Shown here: one piece after another, positions 1 through 9,425 of the stretch
Position numbering within the stretch: the first letter of the stretch is position 1
Layout of the letters: each line of letters starts with the position of its first letter
Source: Eretmocerus hayati
Taxonomy: Eukaryota > Arthropoda > Insecta > Hymenoptera > Aphelinidae
Length of the DNA: 64,000 nt
NCBI GenBank assembly: GCA_029851415.1
Contig: CM056744.1
Span: 62,614,172 to 62,678,171 of the forward strand
Direction: 5' to 3'
Program-made: the position numbers and the translations under genes
Notes under the pieces: model-generated
Told to the model about the DNA's origin: nothing
The model's input: the letters and a program-made list of their open reading frames with translations, nothing else
The model's database searches: none

Positions 1-438
1 TCAGGCCCAAATATCGGTTTCCTCCTGGTCTCGGGACTATCTCGACTATACCTTTCGAGAGTAATAAAAAAGTAATAAAATCCTGAGTAGTTCTGAGTGT
101 CCCCGAAGCTACGACAGTATATGGTGTTTGCTAGCGTAAGCTTACGCTAGCGAAAACCATCATATTTCAGCTGAATCATATCACACGCATATTTGAGGAC
201 ATATTCTGAGAGTAATAAAAAAGTAATAAAAAATGAGCTATTGCACATTCCCGTACGATCTTTCCCCGGCCACGTGTTCGCTAGCGTGAGCTTCCGCTAG
301 TGAAAACTCTCGTATTCCGGGCCCATGACCGGTAATAAATCTTTTTCTTTGGTGATAAATTAGTAATAAAATAGTAATAAAAAGTGAAATTGGTTTGGGC
401 CCGATTTGTGAGTTAGTGTTCGCTAGCTTCAGGTACCC
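1..438. repeat. Degenerate tandem repeat with palindromic core
   Basis: About 2.5 diverged units of roughly 150 bp. Each unit has an AT-rich block of repeated 'agtaataaaa' (near 58, 209 and 360) followed by a core containing GCTAGC. In the first unit the core is a perfect 22-bp palindrome at 130-151 (half-site GCTAGCGTAAG). The second core near 275-303 is decayed and a third near 419-428 is partial. No coding signal is present. The palindrome could be the end or centre of a foldback element or MITE; the family is not recognised. Confidence 0.6.
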
Positions 439-1112
439 GCACAAGAGCGCAATATGACGAAAGTCCGAGACTGATGATGGAGCTACAGTCTTTTTCAGCG
501 CAATCAGCTGTGCTTGCTTCCAAGTCTCAGGAAAGATGCTGTGAGCGAAAGAGGAGTTGAAAATATGTACAGTAAGATTACCAATCGCCGGGAGAGCTTT
601 CGCGATCACGCTTTGAGGGATTCCATCTACCCCGCGAGCCTGTGAGGAGAAATGTTTTATGGCAAGGACTACTCCATTCAAATTGGTTGGCTTGGATTCG
701 AAACCCTTCTCTGGAGCCACCATTACATCGTCCATTGCTTCTTCTTTATTCTCGCGAGGTGAGACAGAGACTCCCGCAAAGTGAGCGTTCAACTCGTCCG
801 GGGTGAAGCCGTGAAGTTCCTCCTCTTTGCTCTTGGGCAAGAGGCCGAGGTTACGCATTCCCTTCCAAATGTTTTTATGTTGATCAAGAGCGTCGGAAAG
901 GTGACTTTGAATGGAGGAATTTCGCTCCTTCTCAATACGCACGTCGACCTCTTCACTGAGCCGGAAGAACTCATTCTGAAGATCAGAACACTTGCGCTGG
1001 TTGCATCGGTTTCGCTCCCAGCGCCTACGTGTTGCATCTCGCTTCTCAATGAGTCCTCCCAGTTCGGGACCAATCCAAGGAGCGTCGCCTTTACGAGGGC
1101 GAATCGTTTTTT
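439..1112 (-). mobile_element. CR1/L2-type LINE, internal ORF2 fragment
   Basis: This minus-strand stretch encodes the linker and start of the reverse transcriptase of the same LINE family as 1160-4849; the shared sequence corresponds to roughly 2880-3550 there. The readable protein runs from the basic linker after the endonuclease, through the motif MRNLGLLPKSKEEELHGF, to the start of the RT fingers (SDFRHIALLC), where homology stops abruptly at 439. Both ends are truncated. The right edge abuts the (GA)n tract that carries the tail of the next copy. It is a dead fragment with no catalytic residues. Confidence 0.85.
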
Positions 1113-1178
1113 AGAGAGAGAGAGAGGGAGAGAGAGAGGGAGAGAGAGAGAGAGAGAGAGATTGATTGATTGATTGAT
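1113..1178. repeat. (GA)n tract followed by (GATT)n LINE tail
   Basis: An impure (GA)n run (1113-1159) passes into about four and a half GATT units (1160-1178). Read on the minus strand this is the 3' end of the LINE at 1160-4849: an AATAAA signal (1183-1188), an ATCA-repeat tail, then (TC)n. The GATT units belong to the element tail. The GA run looks like the genomic target, because it also flanks the 5' ends of other copies. Confidence 0.85.
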
Positions 1179-1532
1179 ATCCTTTATTTGCTCAGAGGCA
1201 AATATTAAAAATTCTGTTACATATGGTACATATGTCACTGATAATAAATATATATCACATTCGTGAAATTTGTCGTTTTGGTCAAGGACATTGTATTATC
1301 ACATCAAGTGACTAGTCATTTTGAAGCACTGCAAGGTGCGTAGAAAGTCAAATTACACTATTTCTTATACAGGTAAAGATAGCAAAAAAGGAGCAAGAAA
1401 ATATAAAACATTCTTGTACATATAAAAGGACAGTGGGCTCGGAAATTTATCACAGATGTTTCAGTCAATGGCGGGAAGGCCACGCATAACTAAGTTATAA
1501 TTAAAAGCCTAATCGGAAAGAGCCCAAGCCTA

Positions 1533-4460
1533 TCAGAGGTTAAAGTATTGTTTGTTATCCACATCAATCCTCTGGGATGGTTGTGATAAGAGAAACTCTT
1601 TCAAAGCTTCTTTGAAAAATGAGATCTTCTGAATTTGCCGAATGCCTGAAGAGAGAAAGTTCCAGAAGTGAGCGCATTGAACTTGGAAAGATCTTCTTCC
1701 ATATTCAAGTCTCACTTTGGGGACTTTGAGTTCCTGCTCTTGTGCATCTCCCCGCACGGGGCGCTCGGATTGGTGCCTGGTAAAAATTGCAGACAGGTAA
1801 CCAGGTTCCCTCATGTGCATGATCTTATACATGATAATGCCTGCAAAGTACATTCGCCGCGAATCAGTACGCAGCCAATCCAAGTTTTCCCTGAACGGAG
1901 TGATGTGCTCGTCTCTCCTAAGATCAAAAATGTATCTCACAAATGAGTTGTTTAGTCTTTGTAGCCGTTGCCGCTGTTCGTCTGTGGCGTCAAGATACAC
2001 GACCGTACAATAGTCTGGATGGGGTTGTACTAACGCCTCGACCAGTCGAACTCGGAGAGTCCCGAGGATGCATGCGCTGAAAAACCGCAAAACGTACAGG
2101 GCCCTGTTGACTTTCTTCGTCACTCGAATTATTTGCGGTTTCCACGATAATTCGCTGTCTAATACAACACCAAGACTCACGACTGTGTCACTGAAAGGGA
2201 CGAAAACTCCATCCTGTATCTCAACACCTGGCAAATCCATCCTTTTCAGATCCTTGATATTCCTCTCGGGAGAGAAAAATATTGCCTTGGTTTTACCAGC
2301 GTTGAGACGCAGGCCGGAGCCCATAGCCCAATCAGCAACCAGTCGTCCGATTTCTCCCAGTCGAGCGATGCCCTCCCTGATCTTATTTTTCTCGATTTGG
2401 AGATAAATTCGGAGGTCATCAGCGTAAAAGAGATGATCTACCGACTTCCCGTTCAGTAGCCCAGGCAAGTCATTGACGTACAAACTAAAGAGTAAGGGCC
2501 CGAGAACAGAACCCTGCGGAACACCCAGATTGGTTGCGAGCCAATCAGAATTACCATTCTTGGAGATGACTAGCTGGGTGCGACCTTGTAAATATGATTT
2601 GATCCACAGGAGTGCCGAACGCGAGAAACCAAGTTGTCGCAGTTTACTCAGAAGTTTTGTTGGTGATATCGTGTCAAAGGCTTTGCTGAAGTCGAAGAGT
2701 AGTAAGAGGGTGATCTTCTTCCTATCTATACCTAGTCTGATGTCATCAGTCAATTTCAGCAAAGCTGTCTGGGTACTGTGGTGGTGTCTGAAACTAGCCT
2801 GGAAGCCATCTAATAATTTTTCTTTCTTCAAGTACTCCGTGATTTGGTCGTGTGCAATCTTTTCGAGAACCTTGGAGAGGAAGCACAAGAGCGCAATAGG
2901 ACGGAAGTCCGAGACTAATGATGGAGCTACAGTTTTTTTTAGCGCAATCAGCTGTGCTTGCTTCCAAATCTCAGGAAAGATGCTCTGAGCGAAAGAGGAG
3001 TCGAAAATATGTACAATAAGATCACCAATCGCCGGGAGAGCTTTCGCGATCACGCTTTGAGGGATTCCATCTACCCCGCGAGCCTGTGAGGAGAAATGTT
3101 TCATGGCAAGGACTACTTCATTCAAATTCGTTGGCTTGAATTCGAAACCCTCCTCTGGGGCCACCATTACATCGTCCATTGCTTCTTCTATATTCTCGCG
3201 AGGTGAGACAGAGACTCCCGCAAAGTGAGCGTTCAACTCGTCCGGGGTGAAGCCGTGAAGCTCCTCCTCTTTGCTCTTGGGCAAGAGGCCGAGGTTACGC
3301 ATTTCCTCCCAAATGTTTTCATGTTGATCAAGAGCGTCGGAAAGGTGACTTTGAATGAAGGAATTTCGCTCTTTCTCAATACGCACGTCGACCTCTTCAC
3401 TGAGCCGGAAGAACTCATTCTGAAGATCAGAACACTTGCGCTGGTTGCATTGGTTTCGCTCCCAGCGCCTACGTGTTGCATCTCGCTTCTTAATGAGTCC
3501 TTTCAGCTCGGGAACAATCCAAGGAGCGTCACCTTCACGAGGGAAAATCGTTTTTGCAGGCGCTAGTTCATCTAATACAACTTCCAAGTTTTCATTGAGG
3601 CAATTAATCGCATCTTCCAAACTAGTTTCAGCATTGTTGAGCGCTGTCCAGTCACAGCGAAGCAGGCGATCATTCAACTGCTCCGGAGTGATGTTACGGA
3701 AATCCCTGTATGTGAAGGAATTTTTATGCGGAGCAGGAGTGGAGACGTTGATGGTGACGTCGATGACCGCGTGCTTGCCGAAACTGGGCAGTAGTCTGTT
3801 TTGTAAAACGGTGACGGTATCATTTTCATCTACGTACATATGGTCGATCCATTTATGAGACACATTGGGGTTGTGTTGATGAGTCGCACCGTGCTGCACA
3901 ATCTGAAGGGACAGTTTTTCGGTCAGTGCGGTCTATGTCTTTGTGTCAGAATGAGCCGTGTCCAACAAGTCTGCGTTCAGATCCCCCATAATAACTTTGT
4001 GGCTAAAATCTCCACACAGTCGGCGTAATGAGCCGAAAAGCCCATCATCCTTCTGCATGGCAACCCTTGGAGGTCTATAAATCACACCTACTAGAATCGA
4101 TGGCGAGTTACCCTGCTGTACGCTGCAAATCAAATACTCGGGGATGCCAGGACACCCCGGACCAGAAGTATTAGACGAGGCAAGCCTCTCCACTTTGAAA
4201 TCATTACGCACATACAGAGCAACCCTGCCACCGTTTCTGTTACGATCTTGCCGTAACAGCGAATAACCTGGGACCTGAACAAGACTGTCATCCACAAACT
4301 CATCGAGCCACGACTCAGCTACCCCGAAAAGATGGTAGGAGGGGTCGGCAGCGACGAGCAGGCGCAGGTGCTCAATCTTATCTGTTAAGGAGTTAAGGTT
4401 GATAAACCCCGCATTTAAGGAACTACCACTCCCTTTTGACTCGCCGGCAGCCGTATTTAG
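1533..4460 (-). pseudogene. LINE ORF2: APE endonuclease plus reverse transcriptase, one nonsense codon
   Basis: ORF2 would nick target DNA and copy the element RNA by target-primed reverse transcription. The N-terminal APE domain shows FINLNSL, the VAESWLDE segment, YRPPR and MGDLNADLLD. The RT shows FDFSKAFDT (motif A), LGVPQGSVLGPLLF (motif B) and HLFYADDL (motif C, catalytic DD). The region after the RT includes the conserved QPHPDYC segment. One in-frame TAG at 3933-3935 separates endonuclease and RT; the 9.1-14.5 kb copy reads Leu there. Otherwise the frame is open for about 970 codons. There is no ATG between the ORF1 stop (4461-4463) and the endonuclease start, so ORF2 appears to continue from ORF1 in the same frame. 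Confidence 0.88.
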
Positions 4461-4463
4461 TCA
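4458..4463 (-). promoter_or_regulatory. Candidate UGA-CUA stop readthrough site, ORF1/ORF2 junction
   Basis: On the minus strand ORF1 ends TGA, followed by CTA AAT ACG GCT. The frame then stays open, with no ATG, into the endonuclease domain. UGA followed by CUA is the best-known leaky stop context in animals. The same hexamer occupies the same place in the copy at 9108-14464. Readthrough is inferred, not shown. Confidence 0.55.
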
Positions 4464-4849
4464 GGGAGTCCCCGCTGATGCTGCTGTAGAATCTGTAACC
4501 TGGTCTGGAACGGTTGGACTGTTCGGGCTACTGTCCAATGACTCATGATTTGTTCTTGGGGCTGTTCGACACGCCGTTTGAATGACATGCAGTTCAGTGA
4601 GGGACACGAACGCATGCGCTCTCTCGCCATTCCTACGCCTGACCCAAAAGCGTCCACCGCTGTGCCAAACGTATTTGAAGCCTAGACCTCGTGCAAGTGG
4701 CCTCAGCTGAATATATTCCTTGTATTTGTCACGAGATAGCATTTCATTGATGTAAATCTTTCGGTCCGGCACATGGGCTTTCGCTTCAGGGTCAAGCAAT
4801 GTGCGCTCGATGTTATGAGTCGTGAAATAATTGAGGGGGTGGGTGGAAG
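4461..4849 (-). pseudogene. LINE ORF1, C-terminal fragment
   Basis: The last about 130 codons of the ORF1 nucleic-acid-binding protein, homologous to the C-terminus of the complete ORF1 at 12353-14170. It keeps the block containing VPDRKIYINEML and YVWHSGGRFWVRRRNGERAH, which resembles the RNA-binding C-terminal half of L1 ORF1p or FP25K-like proteins. The N-terminal zinc finger and coiled coil are missing because the element is 5'-truncated. It ends at a UGA (4461-4463) followed directly by CUA in the same frame as ORF2. Confidence 0.82.
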
Positions 4850-4997
4850 AAGGGCCTAAGTGCACTTAGGCCCTTTTTCCGGCCTACCGCTTTTTTGAAC
4901 CCCTCAACCATGATCTATCACCCCATGAAAGTTGTTCTCCCATAAACTTCGAAAACCCCATAGATCAGAAAAAGGGCCTAAGTGCACTTAGGCCCTT
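4850..4997. repeat. Two identical 26-bp palindromes about 96 bp apart
   Basis: Perfect 26-bp palindromes lie at 4850-4875 and 4972-4997 (half-site AAGGGCCTAAGTG). They bracket a 96-bp AT-rich spacer. Diverged copies of the half-site recur at 6716-6821. The first palindrome is exactly where the LINE on its left is truncated. No known site or family is recognised. Confidence 0.75.
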
Positions 4998-6046
4998 TTG
5001 TCGATTATATGATGGGAGTTACGCCCTTTTATCGATTGTATGATGAGAGTCAGATCCTCTGTCTATTATCTGAAGGCAGTTGGACCCGGCTAGACTCCTT
5101 GGACAGCTAGTTGTACAGTTTTGATGGGTAAGAACGAATCGCCTAACTACGATGCTGCACCATTGGACACGATTGGTTCGCCAATCATTTTGAAGAGAAA
5201 AGCATGACCTCACAATTTCATAAGCTTTGAGTGGGAAAAGAGCTTTCTAACGTCCCAAGGTCATCTCTGTGTCGTACGGCATTTTGAGTAATTCTCCAAA
5301 AAAGTTGAAAATCGGCGTTCCATTAGTAAAATCGTGTTCCGATGGATTCCAATGAAACAACCTGATTTTTTCCAACATATCTTCGGAACTCGGACAAATA
5401 GGAGAGCAGTATTCTTATATCGACAACCTGTGATTGAGGCCTCTAAGAAAATTGATAAAACATAAGAATTGATTTCTAACCATGTTACCTGTAATCAAGA
5501 CGTTAGTTAACCACGTCATCGTGTTTGCCGGGTCATGTTACAGCGAAAACGGTTTCGAAAACTATCAGTCCTGGCGGTGGAAAGTGGTCAAAAATGCAAA
5601 AATTATCTTTGAAACAAATTTCAATCCAGTATTTGCATCTCTTGTGCATGCGCGTCCTCTGATGTCTCTAAAAGTAATTTCAATTGATAGCCGCCTGGTG
5701 TAACTCACTTCAGAATGGTCACTCGAGGAAGTCGGTTTGACGCGTTAGATCACGAGATCTAGCTGGTCCAAAAAATGAAAAACTCCAAGGTATCGAGTCC
5801 GTGAAACCGCGGCTCCTCCAATGTACGCCAAGAATGCGAATTCTGAGTCAGATCGTTCCCAAGACGTGAACATGTATTTTTCGTGTATTTTTTGATGTAG
5901 AAACCGAATCCATGGTCAGTTTCGTCCCCAACCTTCAGGATTATCTGGTAGGCTCAAATGGAGTAAGATAGGCTAAAGTAGGTTCAAGAAACGAGATCAA
6001 GTAAGAAATTGATTGGGCCCCATTCACTGTGGCGCCCGAAAATCGG
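4998..6046. other. No gene recognised
   Basis: About 1 kb of unique-looking sequence. Short open frames exist (for example 5482-5703, plus strand) but have no recognisable domain or coding signature. No RNA gene was seen. Confidence 0.5.
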
Positions 6047-6216
6047 ACTCGCAACGGGAGTTCGGAGGGTCCGGGTCATCATACCTCACTCAACTTTTTT
6101 CACAGTCTCGTACCACCTAGAAAATGGAGAATCCAGAGTGACTCCCTCAAGTGGGCCTTCTGTCCAGAGCTACAAGCAAAAACGTAAGAATTGCCCATAT
6201 AGGCCCATGTCAAAAA

Positions 6217-6259
<43 letters not shown>

Positions 6260-6417
6260 GTATACTGGCAATGCTAGCGTTTTTGCTTGTAGATCTAAAA
6301 TGAAATCCCATTTGATGGAGTTACTCTGGACTCTCCATGTTCTAGGTGGTACGAGCCTGTGGAAAAAGTTTGGTGAGATTTGGTGACCCGGACCCTCCCG
6401 ACTCCTCTTGTCAGCCT
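6047..6417. repeat. Long imperfect hairpin around a (TA)n core
   Basis: Left arm about 6047-6220 and right arm about 6258-6417 are inverted copies, roughly 80-85% alike by eye, around a (TA)n run at 6221-6257. Shared blocks include CTCGTACCACCTAGAA and TACAAGCAAAAACG. Transcribed, the arms would pair over about 160 bp. It resembles a foldback MITE or a hairpin-RNA precursor. No flanking duplication was identified. Confidence 0.75.
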
Positions 6418-6715
6418 AAGAGTATTTCACGGGCACGATTTCTTCATACATAGCTATTTTTCGGAAAATCATAACTCCGACAGATTGGATTTCTCATCTT
6501 ATCGTTGTTTGACTGTGGGAACTAGACACCTCCGAATTCCCCTCAAAAGATTATAACAATGTGACTCCGGAAGAGAGTTTTGTTTAGGAATCGAATCTCA
6601 GCACGAATGTGACTACGTAAAAGGGTCTTATCACTGCAGAGAGAGGTACCCACAAAGTCACCAAGACCTCGAAGATTTTCTAAAAGAGCCCAAACAACAG
6701 GAAAATTTTGTTCGA
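6418..6715. other. No gene recognised
   Basis: Roughly 300 bp between the hairpin and the AAGGGCCTAAGTG repeats. I see no coding potential, RNA gene or clear repeat. Confidence 0.45.
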
Positions 6716-6821
6716 AAAAAGGGCCCAAGTGCAAGGGTATTGTTTAAAAGAGTCTCAACGTAGAAGTACTGGTAAAAAGGGCCTAAGTGCAACAGTATTG
6801 GTAGAAAGGGCCTAAGGGCAA
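6716..6821. repeat. Short tandem array of the AAGGGCCTAAGTGCA motif
   Basis: About three diverged units of roughly 30 bp containing 'aagggcctaagtgcaa..gtattg' near 6718, 6778 and 6806. The motif is the half-site of the palindromes at 4850 and 4972, so both places probably hold pieces of one repeat family. The array touches the truncated 3' side of the LINE fragment at 6822-7749. Confidence 0.6.
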
Positions 6822-7437
6822 CAGTATTTGTTGCTGGAGTGGTTGGCTGGACTGGTGTTCTGTCGTTCCCGTCTTGGGATATCCCACGACCATCCTCAGA
6901 AGATGTTGATAAGAGTAATGGCTGGGATGCGCCGATGGCTTCTGTTTGAATTTGCGCGCCACGAGCGGTGAGCGCTGAGGTGCTGCCACCGCTGCCAGTT
7001 GGTGGTGTAGCAGACGACATCCACTGTCCATCGGTCCTCCCGACGGGAGTAGAGCCACTGGTGGTAGGGGGCTTCTCGCCGCGGCCGGTGGTAATGGTGC
7101 GCGGGCAGGGGGAGATGTCCCCACCTTGCTGCGAGAGCTGAGCCGAGTCTGTGTAGTGGTAGACAAGCCACTCACACTAGTGCGCAAGCCGGTATTCCCC
7201 ATCTCTCTCTCTGACGTGCTTCGTAGTGCTGCGCCAAGCAGACGAAGCCGTCTGCTTTATGGCAACCGGCGACGCTATTTTGTATGGTTTTCTGCTCACC
7301 TCGTGACACGCTATGCGAAACCACTTGTTGTTCGATGTTTTTGAACATTTTGTGTGGACGAATCGTTTGCAGGTGCTGCATTGCTTGCTGCCATGACGCA
7401 GGTTGGTGTTGCATATGCGGCAGGTGGTGTCGCCCAT
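6822..7437 (-). pseudogene. LINE ORF1 N-terminal fragment with PHD-like zinc finger
   Basis: Starts MGDTTCRICNTNLRHGSKQC at an ATG (7435-7437). The first 35 residues hold Cys pairs and a His-Cys pair spaced as in the intact ORF1 at 12353-14170. A frameshift follows after about residue 80: a Ser/Pro/Thr-rich segment matching the ORF1 linker continues in another frame (around 7202-6830). The fragment stops before the coiled coil. It is non-functional as it stands. Confidence 0.72.
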
Positions 7438-7749
7438 CGCGTGACAGCAGACAGCAGTAGCAGCAGTACAGGTGTATAGTTAGCGTGGAGCAGACGACGA
7501 TCGCCGGGCATGCGCAGGATGGTTGGTTTCGGCGCCAAGAACTGCCGACTGGATGTTATTGTCGAATTGCAGAATTTGGAATAATTCCTCTCAGGCTCTG
7601 ATTAGAGCCATGCAGTGTTGCTCCAAAGGTATGAGCCTGAGAGAGGAAGTCCAATCTGCAAAAATATGCCCCTCGGGACGATGTTTTGTCGGTGAGAAAA
7701 GACATTCAAGACGGAGCGATGTAGAAAGCGTGTGGTTGTACTCACCAGC
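6822..7749 (-). mobile_element. CR1/L2-type LINE, 5' UTR and ORF1 start only
   Basis: The 5' end of a minus-strand LINE related to the 9108-14464 copy. The 5' UTR (about 7438-7749) shares long blocks with 14171-14464, such as 'gaggaagtccaatctgcaaaa'. An ORF1 N-terminus follows. The 5' terminus, CGCTGGTGAGTA on the minus strand, abuts (GA)n at 7750. The rest of ORF1 and all of ORF2 are missing, so this is a 3'-deleted piece rather than a usual 5'-truncated LINE insertion. Confidence 0.8.
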
Positions 7750-7814
7750 GGAGAGAGAGAGAGAGAGAGGGGGAGAGAGAGAGAGAGAGAGGGGGAGAGA
7801 GAGAGAGAGAGAGG

Positions 7815-7850
<36 letters not shown>
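7750..7850. repeat. (GA)n microsatellite, about 100 bp
   Basis: A nearly pure GA tract with three GGGG interruptions. The left edge is the 5' end of a minus-strand LINE. The right edge is the 5'-truncated end of a plus-strand R1-clade LINE. Open frames through it (poly-Glu-Arg or poly-Leu-Ser) are low-complexity artefacts. Confidence 0.95.
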
Positions 7851-7858
<8 letters not shown>

Positions 7859-8612
7859 GAGGCGCGCACTTCTCAACACCGTCACTACCTCCATCATGCT
7901 GTACGGTGCACCCGTGTGGGGGAAGAGGGTAGAGAAGACCATCATCGAGAAGAGAATGGGGCCTGTCCACCGAAGAGCGGCCCTGAGGAGTATCCGTGCC
8001 TACCGCACTGTGTCAGGAGATGCGGCTTACGTATTGGCGAGTACTCCGCCCATCCACTTGCTCGTCGCGGAGCGAGTGAGGATCTGGGACCGCCAGAAAG
8101 TGATCGGAGCCGAACGAGTACTCACTCCGACGATGAAGGAGATCATCCGCGACAACGAGAAGGAAACCACCCTTGAGCATTGGCAAACTGAGTGGGATTC
8201 GCCATTTGCGAACGGCAGATGGACGCACCGGCTGATCCGTGACGTAGCCAAGTGGGCGGAACGCACCCACGGAGAGATGGACTACTGGACGACGCAGGCA
8301 CTGAGCGATCATGGTTGCTTCGGTTCCTATCTAACCAGGTTCAAGAAGAGGACGACCCCAGCATGTCAGTCATGCGGGGACGAATGGGATGACGCCGAAC
8401 ATGCCCTGTTCAAGTGCAGCGACACCCGGAGAGAGCGCGCCGAGCTGGATGAATGGCTGGGTGCTCAACTAACACCTGAGAATCTCGTCCCGTACTTACT
8501 CCGCAACCAGGAGACATGGGATAGACTCACCGGATACATCAAGCTGGTGATGACCCACAAAGAGGAGAAAGAGAGGGAAGTAAGGCGCCTCGAAGCAGGC
8601 GAATTACAGTGA
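7851..8612 (+). pseudogene. R1-clade ORF2 C-terminal domain
   Basis: 254 open codons without a stop, with no start of their own because the copy is 5'-truncated. The segment lies downstream of the RT palm. It begins at the LNTVTTSIMLYGAPVWGK block typical of R1-clade ORF2 and ends with a CCHC-like finger in the stretch TTPACQSCGDEWDDAEH..FKC (C-x2-C-x8-H-x4-C), a conserved R1-clade feature. The frame is cleaner than the same region of the 22.4-28 kb copy, which has lost bases here. It lacks the endonuclease and RT active sites. Confidence 0.85.
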
Positions 8613-9103
8613 CTCTGCCGATTGAAACAGAAGAGGCCCAAATGATTCCAGGAGGAATCTGATGCACTGAAGAGGGAAGAAAGAAGAAAGAAGAGAGAAG
8701 AAAGAAGAAAGAGAGGGAACAATGAAGAGTGAAGATAGAAGATGCCGACAAGTGGCCGAAGAGAGAAGATGGAGAAGAGGAACGCTCGCAATCGAGCGCG
8801 AGACATGCCGCTCATCCTGAAGTAATGCTCACGCGGTTCCGGGATGAGATGGTAGATGCAGGTGGATCTCCTTCTTGATTGCCCGATGCCCTAGGTATCG
8901 GACATCGAGGGGAGAGGGATATTACACGGCCGGGCCCACCTCTCGGTGGGCCCCACCCAAACCCGTGTCCCGCCTGGTATGGCCTGCGTGGGCTATGCGT
9001 AGTCCGCGTAAGCTGAACCAGTCCGGTGTCTGGGGACGGATCCGAGGGATCCTGAGGCAGATTTTGCCCTCTAACCACCTTAAAAAAAAAAAAAAAAAAA
9101 AAA
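7851..9103 (+). mobile_element. R1-clade LINE, 5'-truncated 3' portion
   Basis: Begins directly after (GA)n inside the ORF2 C-terminal region and matches the fuller copy at 22428-28037 from about 26811 onward. It has an uninterrupted ORF2 C-terminus to 8612, a 3' UTR with (GAAGA)-rich repeats (8655-8720), and a 22-base A tail (9082-9103). A short GAGA remnant follows, then the GATT tail of the next minus-strand LINE. Confidence 0.9.
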
Positions 9104-9126
9104 GAGAGATTGATTGATTGATTGAT
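9104..9126. repeat. GAGA remnant and (GATT)n LINE tail
   Basis: Four bases of GA remain between the poly(A) of the R1-clade LINE (ends 9103) and the GATT repeat (9108-9126). The GATT repeat is the 3' tail of the minus-strand LINE at 9108-14464. It shows both retrotransposons meeting at one target tract. Confidence 0.8.
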
Positions 9127-9425
9127 GTCCTTTATTCGTCATAAGACAAAAAATAACCCACATATTTTTACATATGTTGCATAATTCTAGAAAAAAAAAA
9201 TTCAAAAATAAAAAGAAAAGGTGTAAAATATATATAATACAAGCGATTTGGTCAAGGACAGGTACATATCACAAATTGTGACTAGTCATTACAATTGCGA
9301 ATTCGCGTATGTCTAAAATCTGAGAGCATGGGTTCACAAAAGAGAAAATATCACAGTTTGCTTCAGTCAGGTGACAGAAGGTCACGTAAAACTAATCGTA
9401 AGCTAAAAATAAGAACCCAAGCCTA

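Larger units (their letters stand above)
1160..4849 (-). mobile_element. CR1/L2-type LINE (family 1), 5'-truncated copy
   Basis: A 3.7-kb minus-strand LINE. From its 5' end it has the C-terminal part of ORF1 (4849-4461), an in-frame UGA, then ORF2 with an APE endonuclease and reverse transcriptase (to 1533), a 3' UTR of about 350 bp, an AATAAA signal and an ATCA-repeat tail. It is truncated inside ORF1, where homology to the 9108-14464 copy ends at a 26-bp palindrome. I place it in the CR1/L2 group from the RT motifs and microsatellite-like tail; the exact clade would need a tree. Confidence 0.9.

Noticed and set aside
6215..6260. (TA)n as a promoter TATA region
   Set aside because: It is a pure microsatellite in a hairpin loop with no gene next to it.
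7591..7970. Open frames of poly-Arg-Glu and poly-Leu-Ser through the GA tracts (also near 1100, 14420-14690, 22380)
   Set aside because: They are translations of dinucleotide repeats and carry no domain.
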